From assembly GCA_016124935.1 (NCBI GenBank), contig WGMS01000007.1, positions 178,472 to 242,471 on the forward strand: DNA of 64,000 nt. The letters run 5' to 3'. This DNA comes from a bacterium (lineage in GTDB: Bacteria; Cyanobacteriota; Vampirovibrionia; Obscuribacterales; Obscuribacteraceae). The notes under the pieces are model-generated. The model ran no database searches, was not told the origin of the DNA, and saw only the letters and a program-made list of their open reading frames with translations. The position numbers and the translations under genes are program-made. This document shows positions 28,801-37,233 of this stretch, one piece after another. Position 1 is the stretch's first letter. The number at the start of each line of letters is the position of its first letter.

Positions 28801-29569
28801 TCTGGCCAAGACTCGCGGTCGAGATCAGGTGTGCACCGTGGCTGATGACCTGATGCCGTCGGGTACCGAGATTACTATTCCGGAGAAGTCAAAAGAAGCT
28901 AAAGAGGCGGAAGACCGCGATCGCTATGGTACCAGCGCCGCCGAAAAAGTACGCATGGATGATAGCATTCATTCTTTCGATCTAGAGATGATCGCTCAGA
29001 AAGGCATTCTTGGGCTTCTTGCCCAGGTGATTAAAACCCTTGAGGAAAAAGATGCTTACGGCACCGAGCGCTCGCCCAGGGTTTATGGCTATGCTTCTAG
29101 AATGGCTCAATCTCTGCATCTGTCTAAGGAGCATGCCGAGATTGTGTCACTGGCAGCGGTGCTGTGTAATCTCGGCAAAATTACCATCCCTAAAGAGATT
29201 CTCCAAAAACCCGGTGAGCTGACCGGCGAGGAGAGAGCCTTGATAGAGCAGGCACCCCAGGTCGGGGCCAAAATTCTTGAACCTGCCAAGCTTTTATTTC
29301 GAGTTTCTCAGATAATCTCTGCTTGCCACGAGCACTGGGACGGCAATGGTTATCCCAACAAATTGCGCGGTCAGGATATTCCGGTGGAGGCTCAGATTGT
29401 CTCCCTTGTAGATTCCTACATAGCCATGACCAGCGACAGACCCTATAGAAAAGCGCTGACCAAGGAAGAGGCCTTACAAGAATTGCAGAGTGCATCGGGT
29501 AAACGCTGGGATTCTCGTCTTGTCAAGATCTTTCTCTCTATCTTGCAAAAAGAAGAAGAGCAAAGCTGA
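25817..29569 (+). CDS. Multidomain signalling protein: GAF domains, GGDEF diguanylate cyclase, degenerate HD-GYP
   Basis: 1250 aa; TGLHNRRHFESQL, RFGGEEFVVLLPETD, DKALYLAKTRGRDQV; C-terminal HEHWDGNGYP and TSDRPYRKAL. Confidence 0.9.
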   Translation: MIEPSRIQLQMMLVQQAGPGALPLSIINPQKFLPFLRTVEQLSIDENLKPILVYWSCQSAGRLLPKGPKFRDLMKEAECVSIYSEERSDPPDEWGFLLESRGLCLVVYGQQASESPDGDKYSCTGSMDPTIVKQAFDRLLPRWERLEKAESERLIDHRQKLGPSGSAQPFMQRVRQAWPIVKAPIQQGFILDPLQGLSFPEIIDAGGPPQPDSGKVKPIAVDIAPSPSASYTGLNPISSLVGSPKSGTASMAVQVQNQPIVTGRDEPKLKTSIEDDGGAGSRKTAVGAPEAQPSPEETGEHVPVIPVAAQTIISDIIGKLRHSSDLQSILQFAIEKLVETAGAERGLIWQIDGDHLKVTNEYATSGKEAFVDNKLSPQESTAIVLEFLSRFPDETGAGVISIPDTSEDTNLHKVSPTLSSLIELGGVNARLMAQLRSRGIFSGFLELQQCSGAREWSTVDAVVLQKVAEVLSVVVQQSADQSKIEMDAQEMKLINEIASLFRESRGITTRDSLIKSVMLVAEHMGFSHSEIYLINQSQNELIPQTKDTSSDSVDLENTDNPFVEVFKSGRGKMINMEYSRKPDPFFHHDMALVLPLTSEGARLGVIGLWKRLPNRPDFRPQDRELGLTIAGHMSNVIRADQAIQQIRSDQTRAAIINRVTEGIRKSLKSADQIMETLVDSIYDYFDLEQCVCALFDVQSDSFGKSKEKGLAPSEKEKESGSGSGNGNGNGNEQDEHLLEGGEHEPENLGEFLLRALKEELKQGQIVFLSRDQIIDRLKDDDDAPITDAIKSATLVPLYYAGNFKAALCMMSAEMSRPLSAKDEHFVLDLADRVAVVISHAELFNQVEMEAITDPMTGLHNRRHFESQLSKEIDRYQRFGHPFSFIIIDLDFLKKINDNLGHHYGDEAIKHIGKVLKRSVRDVDTVGRFGGEEFVVLLPETDLKWARMVAERICSSIREKHVEGVGTVTASLGVAVFPQDADDKEKLFELADKALYLAKTRGRDQVCTVADDLMPSGTEITIPEKSKEAKEAEDRDRYGTSAAEKVRMDDSIHSFDLEMIAQKGILGLLAQVIKTLEEKDAYGTERSPRVYGYASRMAQSLHLSKEHAEIVSLAAVLCNLGKITIPKEILQKPGELTGEERALIEQAPQVGAKILEPAKLLFRVSQIISACHEHWDGNGYPNKLRGQDIPVEAQIVSLVDSYIAMTSDRPYRKALTKEEALQELQSASGKRWDSRLVKIFLSILQKEEEQS
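27973..28010 (+). repeat. In-frame hexanucleotide repeat encoding an SG/NG linker
   Basis: Period-6 CGGAAG/CGGAAA units encoding SGSGSGNGNGNGN. Confidence 0.85.
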
Positions 29570-29630
29570 AATTGGCTTTTCAGGCAGATTACGAGTGGTC
29601 CTTACAACTATTTAATCTGGGCTCAGGGCC

Positions 29631-29658
29631 TTGTCGGCTCTTGGAAACTTGCTATAAT
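29631..29658 (+). promoter_or_regulatory. Putative sigma70-type promoter
   Basis: TTGTCG (29631-29636), 16-nt spacer, TATAAT (29653-29658). Confidence 0.55.
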
Positions 29659-29663
29659 ACTAA

Positions 29664-29822
29664 TAGATCGTCCGAATCAATTTAGCTCTCCAAAAGCGGG
29701 AATCCGTATTGGACCCGAATAAGTCTCACGTGTTGGAGCTGACACGGAGCGATCTTTGGAAAGAGGAATGATCTAGGAGCAAACCCCTCTGTGTCCGGTG
29801 GGTGAACCGGCAGAGGGGTTTG
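29664..29822 (+). ncRNA. Candidate rod-shaped structured ncRNA (6S-like architecture), unnamed
   Basis: Nested pairings TAGATC(29664-69)/GATCTA(29770-75), TCCAAA(29689-94)/TTTGGA(29755-60), TCCGT(29703-07)/ACGGA(29744-48); promoter upstream; hairpin 29780-29822. Confidence 0.4.
29780..29822. terminator. Strong hairpin, terminator-like
   Basis: CAAACCCCTCTG ... CAGAGGGGTTTG, 12-bp perfect stem with nested CCGGT/ACCGG; weak T-tract. Confidence 0.55.
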
Positions 29823-29833
29823 AGTTTGCGGTA

Positions 29834-30094
29834 TTATATTTGGTGTCGGCTTTTTTCTCGTTTCTCTTCTTTGAGTTTCGATGGCACTTCCCTGGTTCGG
29901 TAGCTTGTACATTCGAAAGCCATTGGCCTTTCGTCTTTCAAGCAGTCTGTTGCGTTGTTGAATCGGCAATCCTGGCAGAGGAAGCGTCCTCTCCCTCGGC
30001 CGGTGCTCACCGCGTATATTGTGAGAGCCGAGGTGCCCACGGATAACAAGACGAGGACAGAGATATATATGTACGGTTCAAAATATTCTGCCAT
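29834..30094 (-). CDS. Small membrane-anchored cysteine-containing protein
   Basis: 86 aa; N-terminal TM; LCQDCRFNNATDCLKD...FECTSY; starts just after the ABC permease stop (operon). Confidence 0.6.
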   Translation of the reverse strand: MAEYFEPYIYISVLVLLSVGTSALTIYAVSTGRGRGRFLCQDCRFNNATDCLKDERPMAFECTSYRTREVPSKLKEEKREKSRHQI

Positions 30095-30096
30095 CC

Positions 30097-31209
30097 TCAG
30101 GAGACCCCCTGCATTTTTGGATCGAGCACATCTCGAAGCGTGTCACCGACGGTATTGAAGCACAGGATAGTGATGAAAATCAAAATCCCCGGGGTGATCA
30201 ACCAGGGCTGATTGAGAAGATCGTTGACGTTATCCATGGCGAATTTCAACATATTGCCCCAGCTCGCGTCCGGTTGTTGAATACCCAGACCGATGAAAGA
30301 GAGCCCGCTTTCCGATAGGATAAAGCCGGGTACCCGCAAGGTAGCCGCGACGATAATGAAACTGGCGGTCTGGGGAATGACATGAATCAAGATGGTCTGC
30401 AGTTCGGACATACCGGCCGCTTTTGCCGCCTGGACGAACTCTTCTTCCCTGACTGCCAGAACCATTCCCCGGATTACCCTGGATAGTCCCGCCCAGCCGA
30501 TGAAAGAGAGAATGACAGTGATCAGGGCAAAACGCTGGGAGCTGGACATGGAGGGAGGCAATATCGCCGCCAACCCGATAAGCAGGTAGAAGCCCGGGAT
30601 AGACATAATCGCTTCAGCCACCCGCATCATGATCGTATCTACTATGCCTCCGAAGAATCCGGAGATGCCGCCATAGACAATACCAATCGGAAAGGCGATC
30701 AGAAGACCGAGAAAACCTATGGTCAGGCTTTTCTGGGCGCCGAAAAAGAGTCTCGAAAAACTGTCTCTGCCGTTTATGTCCGAACCCAGTAGAAAAATTC
30801 TAGCGGGTTCCTGAACGGAAAAAAGGTGAATATCCATCGGGATGAAGCCCAGGAAGCTATAGCTCTCTCCCCGGGTGAGCAATTGGATAGGATATTTTTT
30901 TTCGGTATTCTCCAGATAGGATTGTTTGAAAGTCTCCACGTCGAAGGAGCGCTCTACCTTATGGACATAGGGCCAGCATATAGCGCCGTTCTCATCGGTA
31001 AAATGAACCACTGTGGGAGGAGCATTGGCCAGATCCGGATCGTTGAAGTGCATGGAATAGGGTGATATGGAATCGGCTAGGAACGCGCTTCCATAGAGAA
31101 AGGCGAGGACAATCAAAGAAACTCTTGCCACCGGATCCGCCCAGAGCCTCTGCCAGGCCGTGCGTCTTCTCTTGGTCGAATTCTGGCTTGCGCTTGCCAC
31201 TACAGTCAC
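30097..31209 (-). CDS. Peptide/nickel-type ABC transporter permease (DppC/OppC-like)
   Basis: BPD_transp_1 signature (EEFVQAAKAAGMSELQTILIHVIPQ), LGSDINGRDSFSRLFFGAQKSL. Confidence 0.9.
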   Translation of the reverse strand: MTVVASASQNSTKRRRTAWQRLWADPVARVSLIVLAFLYGSAFLADSISPYSMHFNDPDLANAPPTVVHFTDENGAICWPYVHKVERSFDVETFKQSYLENTEKKYPIQLLTRGESYSFLGFIPMDIHLFSVQEPARIFLLGSDINGRDSFSRLFFGAQKSLTIGFLGLLIAFPIGIVYGGISGFFGGIVDTIMMRVAEAIMSIPGFYLLIGLAAILPPSMSSSQRFALITVILSFIGWAGLSRVIRGMVLAVREEEFVQAAKAAGMSELQTILIHVIPQTASFIIVAATLRVPGFILSESGLSFIGLGIQQPDASWGNMLKFAMDNVNDLLNQPWLITPGILIFITILCFNTVGDTLRDVLDPKMQGVS

Positions 31210-31218
31210 TTTTCACCC

Positions 31219-32190
31219 CTAACTCTCTAAGCTGATTCTCGGATCGGTTACTTTTAAGAGCACGTCAGCCACCAGATTACCCAGGATTAGCATCACCGCT
31301 CCCAGCATTATGGAAGCCATGACCAGATTCATGTCCTTTGTGAGCACTCCTTCCAGGGTTAGCCTGCCCAGACCCGGATAGGCAAGCACCATCTCGGCCA
31401 GGGCCGAGCCGCTGAGCAAAGAAGCGAACTCGAAACCGAATAAAGTTATAAGTGGATTGATGGCGTTTCTCACCGCGTGTTTATAAATGACTACGTTTTC
31501 CGAAAGACCTTTGGCTCTTGCCGTGCGGACATACTCTTTGCGGAGGACATCCAGGAGGCTGCCGCGCATCTGTCTCTGGATGGTGGCGAGCGAGAAAAAG
31601 GTAAGCACCGTGACCGGAATAATTAGATGGTGAGCCAGATCCAATGCCTGACCGAATGGATCTCGTTCGAAGAAATCCGGACTGGTGAGGCCGCCTATGG
31701 GCAGCAGACCTGTGCCCAGGGCAAACATGAGGAGAAGCAGGCTGGAGAGAAAGGTGGGCATGGACATGCCCATGGCGGTGACTATTCCGAAAAACTTGTC
31801 TACGAATTTACCCCGGTGTATGGCGGCATAAGTGCCTGCCGGAATGGCGATCAACCAGGTGGCTATGATGGTGAGCACACTGAGCATCAGGGTATTACCG
31901 GCTCTCTGTTTGAGTAGTTCGAATACCGAGCCGCCGGTGGTGGAGACTCCCAGATCTCCTTCGGCCAGATTGCGTAACCATATATAGTATTGGATATGAG
32001 GCGGTTTGTTCAGACCCAGCCTCTCTTCTTCGTCCTTTATCGCCTGTTGAGAGATGGCTGGATTAGCGCGCAGATGGGCAAGGGGATCTACCGGAGCGAC
32101 TTTCAGCATGGTGAAAGCCATGAGAGAAATTAAGAAGAGAAGCGGAACGGCCTGGAGCGCTCTTTTCAGGATATAGACCGGGATCGACAC
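31219..32190 (-). CDS. Peptide/nickel-type ABC transporter permease (DppB/OppB-like)
   Basis: LRANPAISQQAIKDEEERLGLNKPPHIQYYIWL, KEYVRTARAKGLSENVVIYKHAVRNAINPL. Confidence 0.92.
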   Translation of the reverse strand: MSIPVYILKRALQAVPLLFLISLMAFTMLKVAPVDPLAHLRANPAISQQAIKDEEERLGLNKPPHIQYYIWLRNLAEGDLGVSTTGGSVFELLKQRAGNTLMLSVLTIIATWLIAIPAGTYAAIHRGKFVDKFFGIVTAMGMSMPTFLSSLLLLMFALGTGLLPIGGLTSPDFFERDPFGQALDLAHHLIIPVTVLTFFSLATIQRQMRGSLLDVLRKEYVRTARAKGLSENVVIYKHAVRNAINPLITLFGFEFASLLSGSALAEMVLAYPGLGRLTLEGVLTKDMNLVMASIMLGAVMLILGNLVADVLLKVTDPRISLES

Positions 32191-32194
32191 CGTA

Positions 32195-34330
32195 TCATTT
32201 GCCTCCGTCGGTCTTATAGATCTCTTCTATGTTATGCAAAGTTCCTTTCGGAGTGTAATAGATGCCTATGGGGGTGGGGCGGTAGTTGCCGATGGTATTG
32301 CGGGCTGCTGCAATATCGAGCATTGAATACAGATAGATAAATGGCACCTTGTCGTAGGCTATCGCCTGGAACTTGTCGAAGAACTGATGACGTTTTTTGT
32401 TGTCGAAAGTGGTGGCACCCTGGTCGAAGCATTGATCTATCTCCTTTTCCCAGATGCGGGCGTCGGTGACGGATACATTGCCCTCGGAGTCAGGCAATCG
32501 CTGGTCGAACATATGCATTCGGCCGCTGGACTTCCAGACATTGGCAGAGTCATAGGGCTCTATCTTGTTTCCGGTCAAGCCCATGAGCACCGCGTCCCAA
32601 TCGAGCTTGTGGTTGATGGCGTTGATCAGGATGTTGAAGTCCACCGGTTGATAGTTGACTTTTATCCCCAGTTTAGCCAGGTCGTTTTGAATCATCACAC
32701 AGGTTCCATCCCGGGCTGAGTTGCCAGAGTTGGTCTGCAGGACAAATTCGACCGGGTTGTCGTCAGAGTCATACAGCTGTTTGTCTTTTAATTGGAAGCC
32801 TCCTTGCTCAAGAAGCTGCTTTGCTAAATTCAGATCCTGTCCGTAGTGCTTGAGATCTATTGCATACCATAGCGACCCGGCAGAGTAATGGGCGAAGATA
32901 GGAATTCCCACACCCTTTAAAATGTTGTCGACCAGCTTCTGTCTGTCTATGGCATGGCTTACTGCCTGGCGGAAATAGAGATTGTTGAACCATTTGCGCT
33001 TGATCGGATTTACATAGGGCTTACCTGTCTCGGGATTGTTTCTTCTATTCATGTTGAACATGATGAAAGTGGTGCCGTCATCGGGACCGAGGTTATACAT
33101 GGTGAAGTTGTTCGTCTTCTCGCGTTGTTTCATCAAGGCAGCGTCCAGACCGCGCACGCTTTTGATATCGAGAAAGTCCAGCTCGCCGCCATAGAATTTT
33201 AAAATCTGGGTGTTTTGATCCGGAACGATTACCTCTACGAATTTGTCTAGATAAGGCAGTCTACGACCATCTTTGTCCACCACCGAATAACGCGAGTTGC
33301 GCACCATCTCTACCCGTTGTCCGGGTACATAGCGTTTTAATTTGAAAGGACCGCTGACTACCATGGTTTCCGGATCGCAGTTGATGTCCCAGAATCCATG
33401 GAACTCTTGCATCGGCTTCTTGGTAATTGCCGAAAGAATATGCTTGGGAGCAATAGCTACATTGTGGATTCCGTTCAGAAAAGGTGAGAACGGCTCCTTT
33501 GTCTTGAATTTGACCGTGAGGTTGTCGACTTTGGTCACTTCCGGAAAATAACCTTTATGGGTTAGTGTATCCCGGGCGCTGCAGCTTCCGGCGCCGTAGC
33601 CTTTTTTAATAAGTGTGTTGAAAGTATAGATGACATCGTCGGCGGTGAGAGGACGTCCGTCCGACCAGACCAGTCCGTTGCGCAGAGTTATTGTGTATTC
33701 CAGCTTGTCATCGCTCAGTGTGAAGCTTTTGGCTAGTTTGGGATTCATCTCTCCGGTCCAAGCGTCTACCTCTACCAGGGAATCGAACATCAGCAAACCC
33801 AGTCCATGGCTCTGGGCATCGTTCGCTGCCCAGACATTGAAAGTTTTCGGTCCGGAGCCGAAAGTCGATAGGGTAAGAACGCCGCCGAACTTTCCTTTCT
33901 CGCCCCGGGCCTGCCAGACTTCGGCGCCACCTTCGAGTTCGACCAACTTATAGGGACCGGGATTCGGGATGGTAGTCCTGGCAGCCTGGAGGATTTTCGC
34001 TGTTGCCAGCAAGCGCCGTTTCTCGACTTCGCTGAGGGCTTTTCCCGATTCTTTTTCGGATGGCGCAAAGGTCGAAAATTGAAATTCGAGCAGTTGATCC
34101 GCTAAGGAGCTGTTGTTGCTCTCTTCTCCGCCTGTACTATCTTCTTCGGCGACTCCTTCTTCGCTATCCGGTTCTGTCTCGGTCTTGACCACAGGTTTCT
34201 CGACTACCGGTTTTTCTGCCGGGGCGGTAGTATCGGCAGCCTGCTTGGCGTTGCAAGAGCAGAGCAGAAGCAGGCTTACAGTGCTAAGTAAAAACTTTAG
34301 ATAGATGCCCCTATTTATTTTCATCAGCAT
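32195..34330 (-). CDS. Peptide ABC transporter substrate-binding lipoprotein (SBP_bac_5)
   Basis: Lipobox LLLLCSC; KLEYTITLRNGLVWSDGRPLTADDVIYTFNT. Confidence 0.88.
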   Translation of the reverse strand: MLMKINRGIYLKFLLSTVSLLLLCSCNAKQAADTTAPAEKPVVEKPVVKTETEPDSEEGVAEEDSTGGEESNNSSLADQLLEFQFSTFAPSEKESGKALSEVEKRRLLATAKILQAARTTIPNPGPYKLVELEGGAEVWQARGEKGKFGGVLTLSTFGSGPKTFNVWAANDAQSHGLGLLMFDSLVEVDAWTGEMNPKLAKSFTLSDDKLEYTITLRNGLVWSDGRPLTADDVIYTFNTLIKKGYGAGSCSARDTLTHKGYFPEVTKVDNLTVKFKTKEPFSPFLNGIHNVAIAPKHILSAITKKPMQEFHGFWDINCDPETMVVSGPFKLKRYVPGQRVEMVRNSRYSVVDKDGRRLPYLDKFVEVIVPDQNTQILKFYGGELDFLDIKSVRGLDAALMKQREKTNNFTMYNLGPDDGTTFIMFNMNRRNNPETGKPYVNPIKRKWFNNLYFRQAVSHAIDRQKLVDNILKGVGIPIFAHYSAGSLWYAIDLKHYGQDLNLAKQLLEQGGFQLKDKQLYDSDDNPVEFVLQTNSGNSARDGTCVMIQNDLAKLGIKVNYQPVDFNILINAINHKLDWDAVLMGLTGNKIEPYDSANVWKSSGRMHMFDQRLPDSEGNVSVTDARIWEKEIDQCFDQGATTFDNKKRHQFFDKFQAIAYDKVPFIYLYSMLDIAAARNTIGNYRPTPIGIYYTPKGTLHNIEEIYKTDGGK

Positions 34331-36263
34331 TTCCTTTCGCCTTCGTCTTACTACTTTCTATCCATACTTCTTCAATGTTGTGAAGACCGAGGACCAGCTG
34401 GGAAAGCTGGGTGGGCTGGTAGTTCTTTATAGTGTTTCTGGCGCCGATGATATTCATCGCGTCGCACAAATATACAAAAGGCGCCTGCTCGTAGAGAATC
34501 TTTTGAAATTCATCATATAGCTCTTTTCGTTTGTTCTTGTCGAGAGTGGTGGCACCTTCTGAAAAAATGCTGTCTATGCGCTTCTCCCATTCCCGGGCGT
34601 CTTCGACCAAGATTTTGCCGTCCGGATCAGGCTGTCTCTGGTCAAATAGATGAAGCCGGCCATTGCTCCGATAGACATTGGCTCCATCATTCGGCTCAAA
34701 AGGGTCTCCGCCGCTCAGGGCGTAGATGCCGGCATCCCAGTCGCAGGAGGTATGGACTTTGTCCATCAATATATTGAAGTTGATCTCCTGGAAGTTCACC
34801 TTCATTCCCAGTTTCTTCAGGTCTTCTCTGACCGTTTCTCCTATGAAGGGCAAAAAGGTGCCACCGGACATGGTGACCAGGTCGAACTCGACAGCATGAC
34901 CTTCTTTGTCCAGCAGTCGCCCTGCCGCATCTTTTTTAAAGCCGGATTTTTTAAGAAGCTCCATGGCATAGTCCACATCGGGTTCGAAGCCCTTGAGCTG
35001 GTTGTTGAAAAACGGACTGACCGGCGATATGGTGGTGAAAGCGGGATAGCCTAGACCTTTGAAATAATTCGCCACCATGGCATCCCGGTTGAGGATATGA
35101 TTGACAGCCTGCCGGAAATTGACGTCATTGAACCAGGCTGATTTAACCGGGTCTACATAGGGTTTCTTTGTTTTTGGATCCACTCTTCTGTTCATGTTGA
35201 ACATCAAGAAGACCGAACCCAGCGATTGTCCAAGGTTGTGCAGAGAGAAATCGCCGCTCGCTCTTTCTTTCATCAGCTCAAAGGTATCTCTGGAGCGGAC
35301 CTGGGTGATATCAATCTCTTTGCCTTTGAATTTCAGGAGATTGGCCTGGACATCGGGTACGAAAACATAGACTAGTTTATCTAGGTAAGGCAGTCTCTTT
35401 CCTCTGGTGTCCACCATAAAGAAGCTGTCGTTACGTTTGAGCTCTACTCTCTGGCTCGGGATAAAGCGCTCCAAAATGAAAGGACCGCTAACAACCAGGG
35501 TCTTTGGCTCTATGGTCGCTCCCCAGAAGCCTTGAAAGCGTTTGCGTCCGTCTTTGGCTCTGATTATCGGCTCGACCACATGTTTGGGCGCAATCGGAAT
35601 CGCTCCCAGGACTCGCATGAACGGAGCAAATTTCTTGGCGGTTACATATTTGTTGGTTCGTTCATCGACAGAGGTCACCCGGGGCGACACTCCATCGACT
35701 GCTGTGACATCGCGCAGAGAACTATTGCCATAGCCTCCTGCTACGATTGTGTTCCATGTGAACTCCACATCGGCGGATGTTATCGGTTTGCCGTCACTCC
35801 AGGTCAGACCTTCTCTGAGGGTGGTGGTATATGTGACACCATCTTCGTCGACTGAGAAAGCTTCTGCTAAATAAGGTTTGACTTCACCGTTGTACATATC
35901 GGTGACCATCAGCGAAGCGAACATCAGACCGGCGATTCCCGAGGAGGTCGTGTCGCTGGCTGCCCAGGCGTTGAAAGTCTTGGGGTCGGAGCCGACCAGA
36001 GAGCGTACTAAACTGCCGCCGAATTGGCCCTGGGGGAAGCGGCCTTGCAGAAATTTCTTACCGTCGAACTCCACTACCTTATAATCACCAGGATATTCCG
36101 GATTGGCTACTGGCAGGGCCGGTTTCTTCTTCTCTGAGGAGTTATTGCCGGATTTCGTCGATGACCCGGAGTTAGTACAGGCACTAAGAAATGGTGTAAA
36201 TATCAACAGAATCACTGAAGCGGTCAGGATTGTCAACAGAAACAGGTTTCGATTGGTCCTCAT
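34311..36263 (-). CDS. Paralogous peptide ABC transporter substrate-binding lipoprotein (SBP_bac_5)
   Basis: Lipobox FLSAC; GVTYTTTLREGLTWSDGKPITSADVEFTWNT; closely similar to the downstream gene. Confidence 0.88.
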   Translation of the reverse strand: MRTNRNLFLLTILTASVILLIFTPFLSACTNSGSSTKSGNNSSEKKKPALPVANPEYPGDYKVVEFDGKKFLQGRFPQGQFGGSLVRSLVGSDPKTFNAWAASDTTSSGIAGLMFASLMVTDMYNGEVKPYLAEAFSVDEDGVTYTTTLREGLTWSDGKPITSADVEFTWNTIVAGGYGNSSLRDVTAVDGVSPRVTSVDERTNKYVTAKKFAPFMRVLGAIPIAPKHVVEPIIRAKDGRKRFQGFWGATIEPKTLVVSGPFILERFIPSQRVELKRNDSFFMVDTRGKRLPYLDKLVYVFVPDVQANLLKFKGKEIDITQVRSRDTFELMKERASGDFSLHNLGQSLGSVFLMFNMNRRVDPKTKKPYVDPVKSAWFNDVNFRQAVNHILNRDAMVANYFKGLGYPAFTTISPVSPFFNNQLKGFEPDVDYAMELLKKSGFKKDAAGRLLDKEGHAVEFDLVTMSGGTFLPFIGETVREDLKKLGMKVNFQEINFNILMDKVHTSCDWDAGIYALSGGDPFEPNDGANVYRSNGRLHLFDQRQPDPDGKILVEDAREWEKRIDSIFSEGATTLDKNKRKELYDEFQKILYEQAPFVYLCDAMNIIGARNTIKNYQPTQLSQLVLGLHNIEEVWIESSKTKAKGNADENK

Positions 36264-36423
36264 ACGGATTCACCTTTCTTTATGCAGGGTGGTGCGAGCT
36301 GGTAAGACTGGCATTTTACCCGAGATGGGCGCTGCTTTTATGGACAACAGATAATCAATAAAGCCCGCAGATTGTTATCGATGCGGTTATTATGGTTCTA
36401 TTGCCTCGAAAGACCGGCTTATT

Positions 36424-37233
36424 ATGAATACAGCATTAAGATACCCCACCAACCTTAAATTATGCTTCTTTCTCCTGGCTGCAGCCCAGATTCTCTGGGC
36501 TATTTCGAGCTTGCTTCCGGCTCGAGCCGAAACCAAGAAGAGTCCCTCTAAAGTAAGTGCCTGGAAAATCCACCAGACCAGCAATTTGATCGGACCGATT
36601 CAGTGCCTGGTATCCGAGCGGGGGGTTAGACTGAATGCAGAAAAACTGGGGCTTTTGTGGATTTTCAAAGCGCCGGACTGGGATGCCTATCTTTATAACC
36701 AGGAAACCAAGAATTATTGCAGCTTCAAGTACGAGGTCTGGAAAAAACGCGGATTCTTCATGACCGGAGGAACTTCAAGGAGGAGTGCACCGGCTCAGGG
36801 CCAGGACGCCTTGAAAATGACCAGGGTCAGGAGAACAGGTAAGACCACGAAGATTGCCAATTTGACGGCCGAGCAAGTGGAGCTTCAATATAACAATGGT
36901 ATTAAGTGCGGTGAGTTCTGGTTCACTTCTCAGATAGTTGTCCCAGAGCAGTTCAAAGAGGTGGTCTCTAATATGTTGCATCTGCCCTTGCAGCAGGGCG
37001 GCACCCCTCTAAAAGCAATTGTTCGCAATAAGAGCGGTAAATTGGTGCCTGTTCTAGAGACTGTATCAGCCAGCCAGGTGGTGGTTAATGCTGAGCTTTT
37101 CAAGCCTCTTAAAGGTTATGATCGGGTAAAGGATGAAATGGCGCTACTATTTTCCGGTTCCGAGCTTTTTGGCGGTGACAATGGCACCATGGCTGGTGAG
37201 GGCACGGCGAAGCCCAGAAAACACCCGCAATAG
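36424..37233 (+). CDS. Hypothetical secreted protein
   Basis: 269 aa with signal peptide; no recognised domain. Confidence 0.65.
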   Translation: MNTALRYPTNLKLCFFLLAAAQILWAISSLLPARAETKKSPSKVSAWKIHQTSNLIGPIQCLVSERGVRLNAEKLGLLWIFKAPDWDAYLYNQETKNYCSFKYEVWKKRGFFMTGGTSRRSAPAQGQDALKMTRVRRTGKTTKIANLTAEQVELQYNNGIKCGEFWFTSQIVVPEQFKEVVSNMLHLPLQQGGTPLKAIVRNKSGKLVPVLETVSASQVVVNAELFKPLKGYDRVKDEMALLFSGSELFGGDNGTMAGEGTAKPRKHPQ

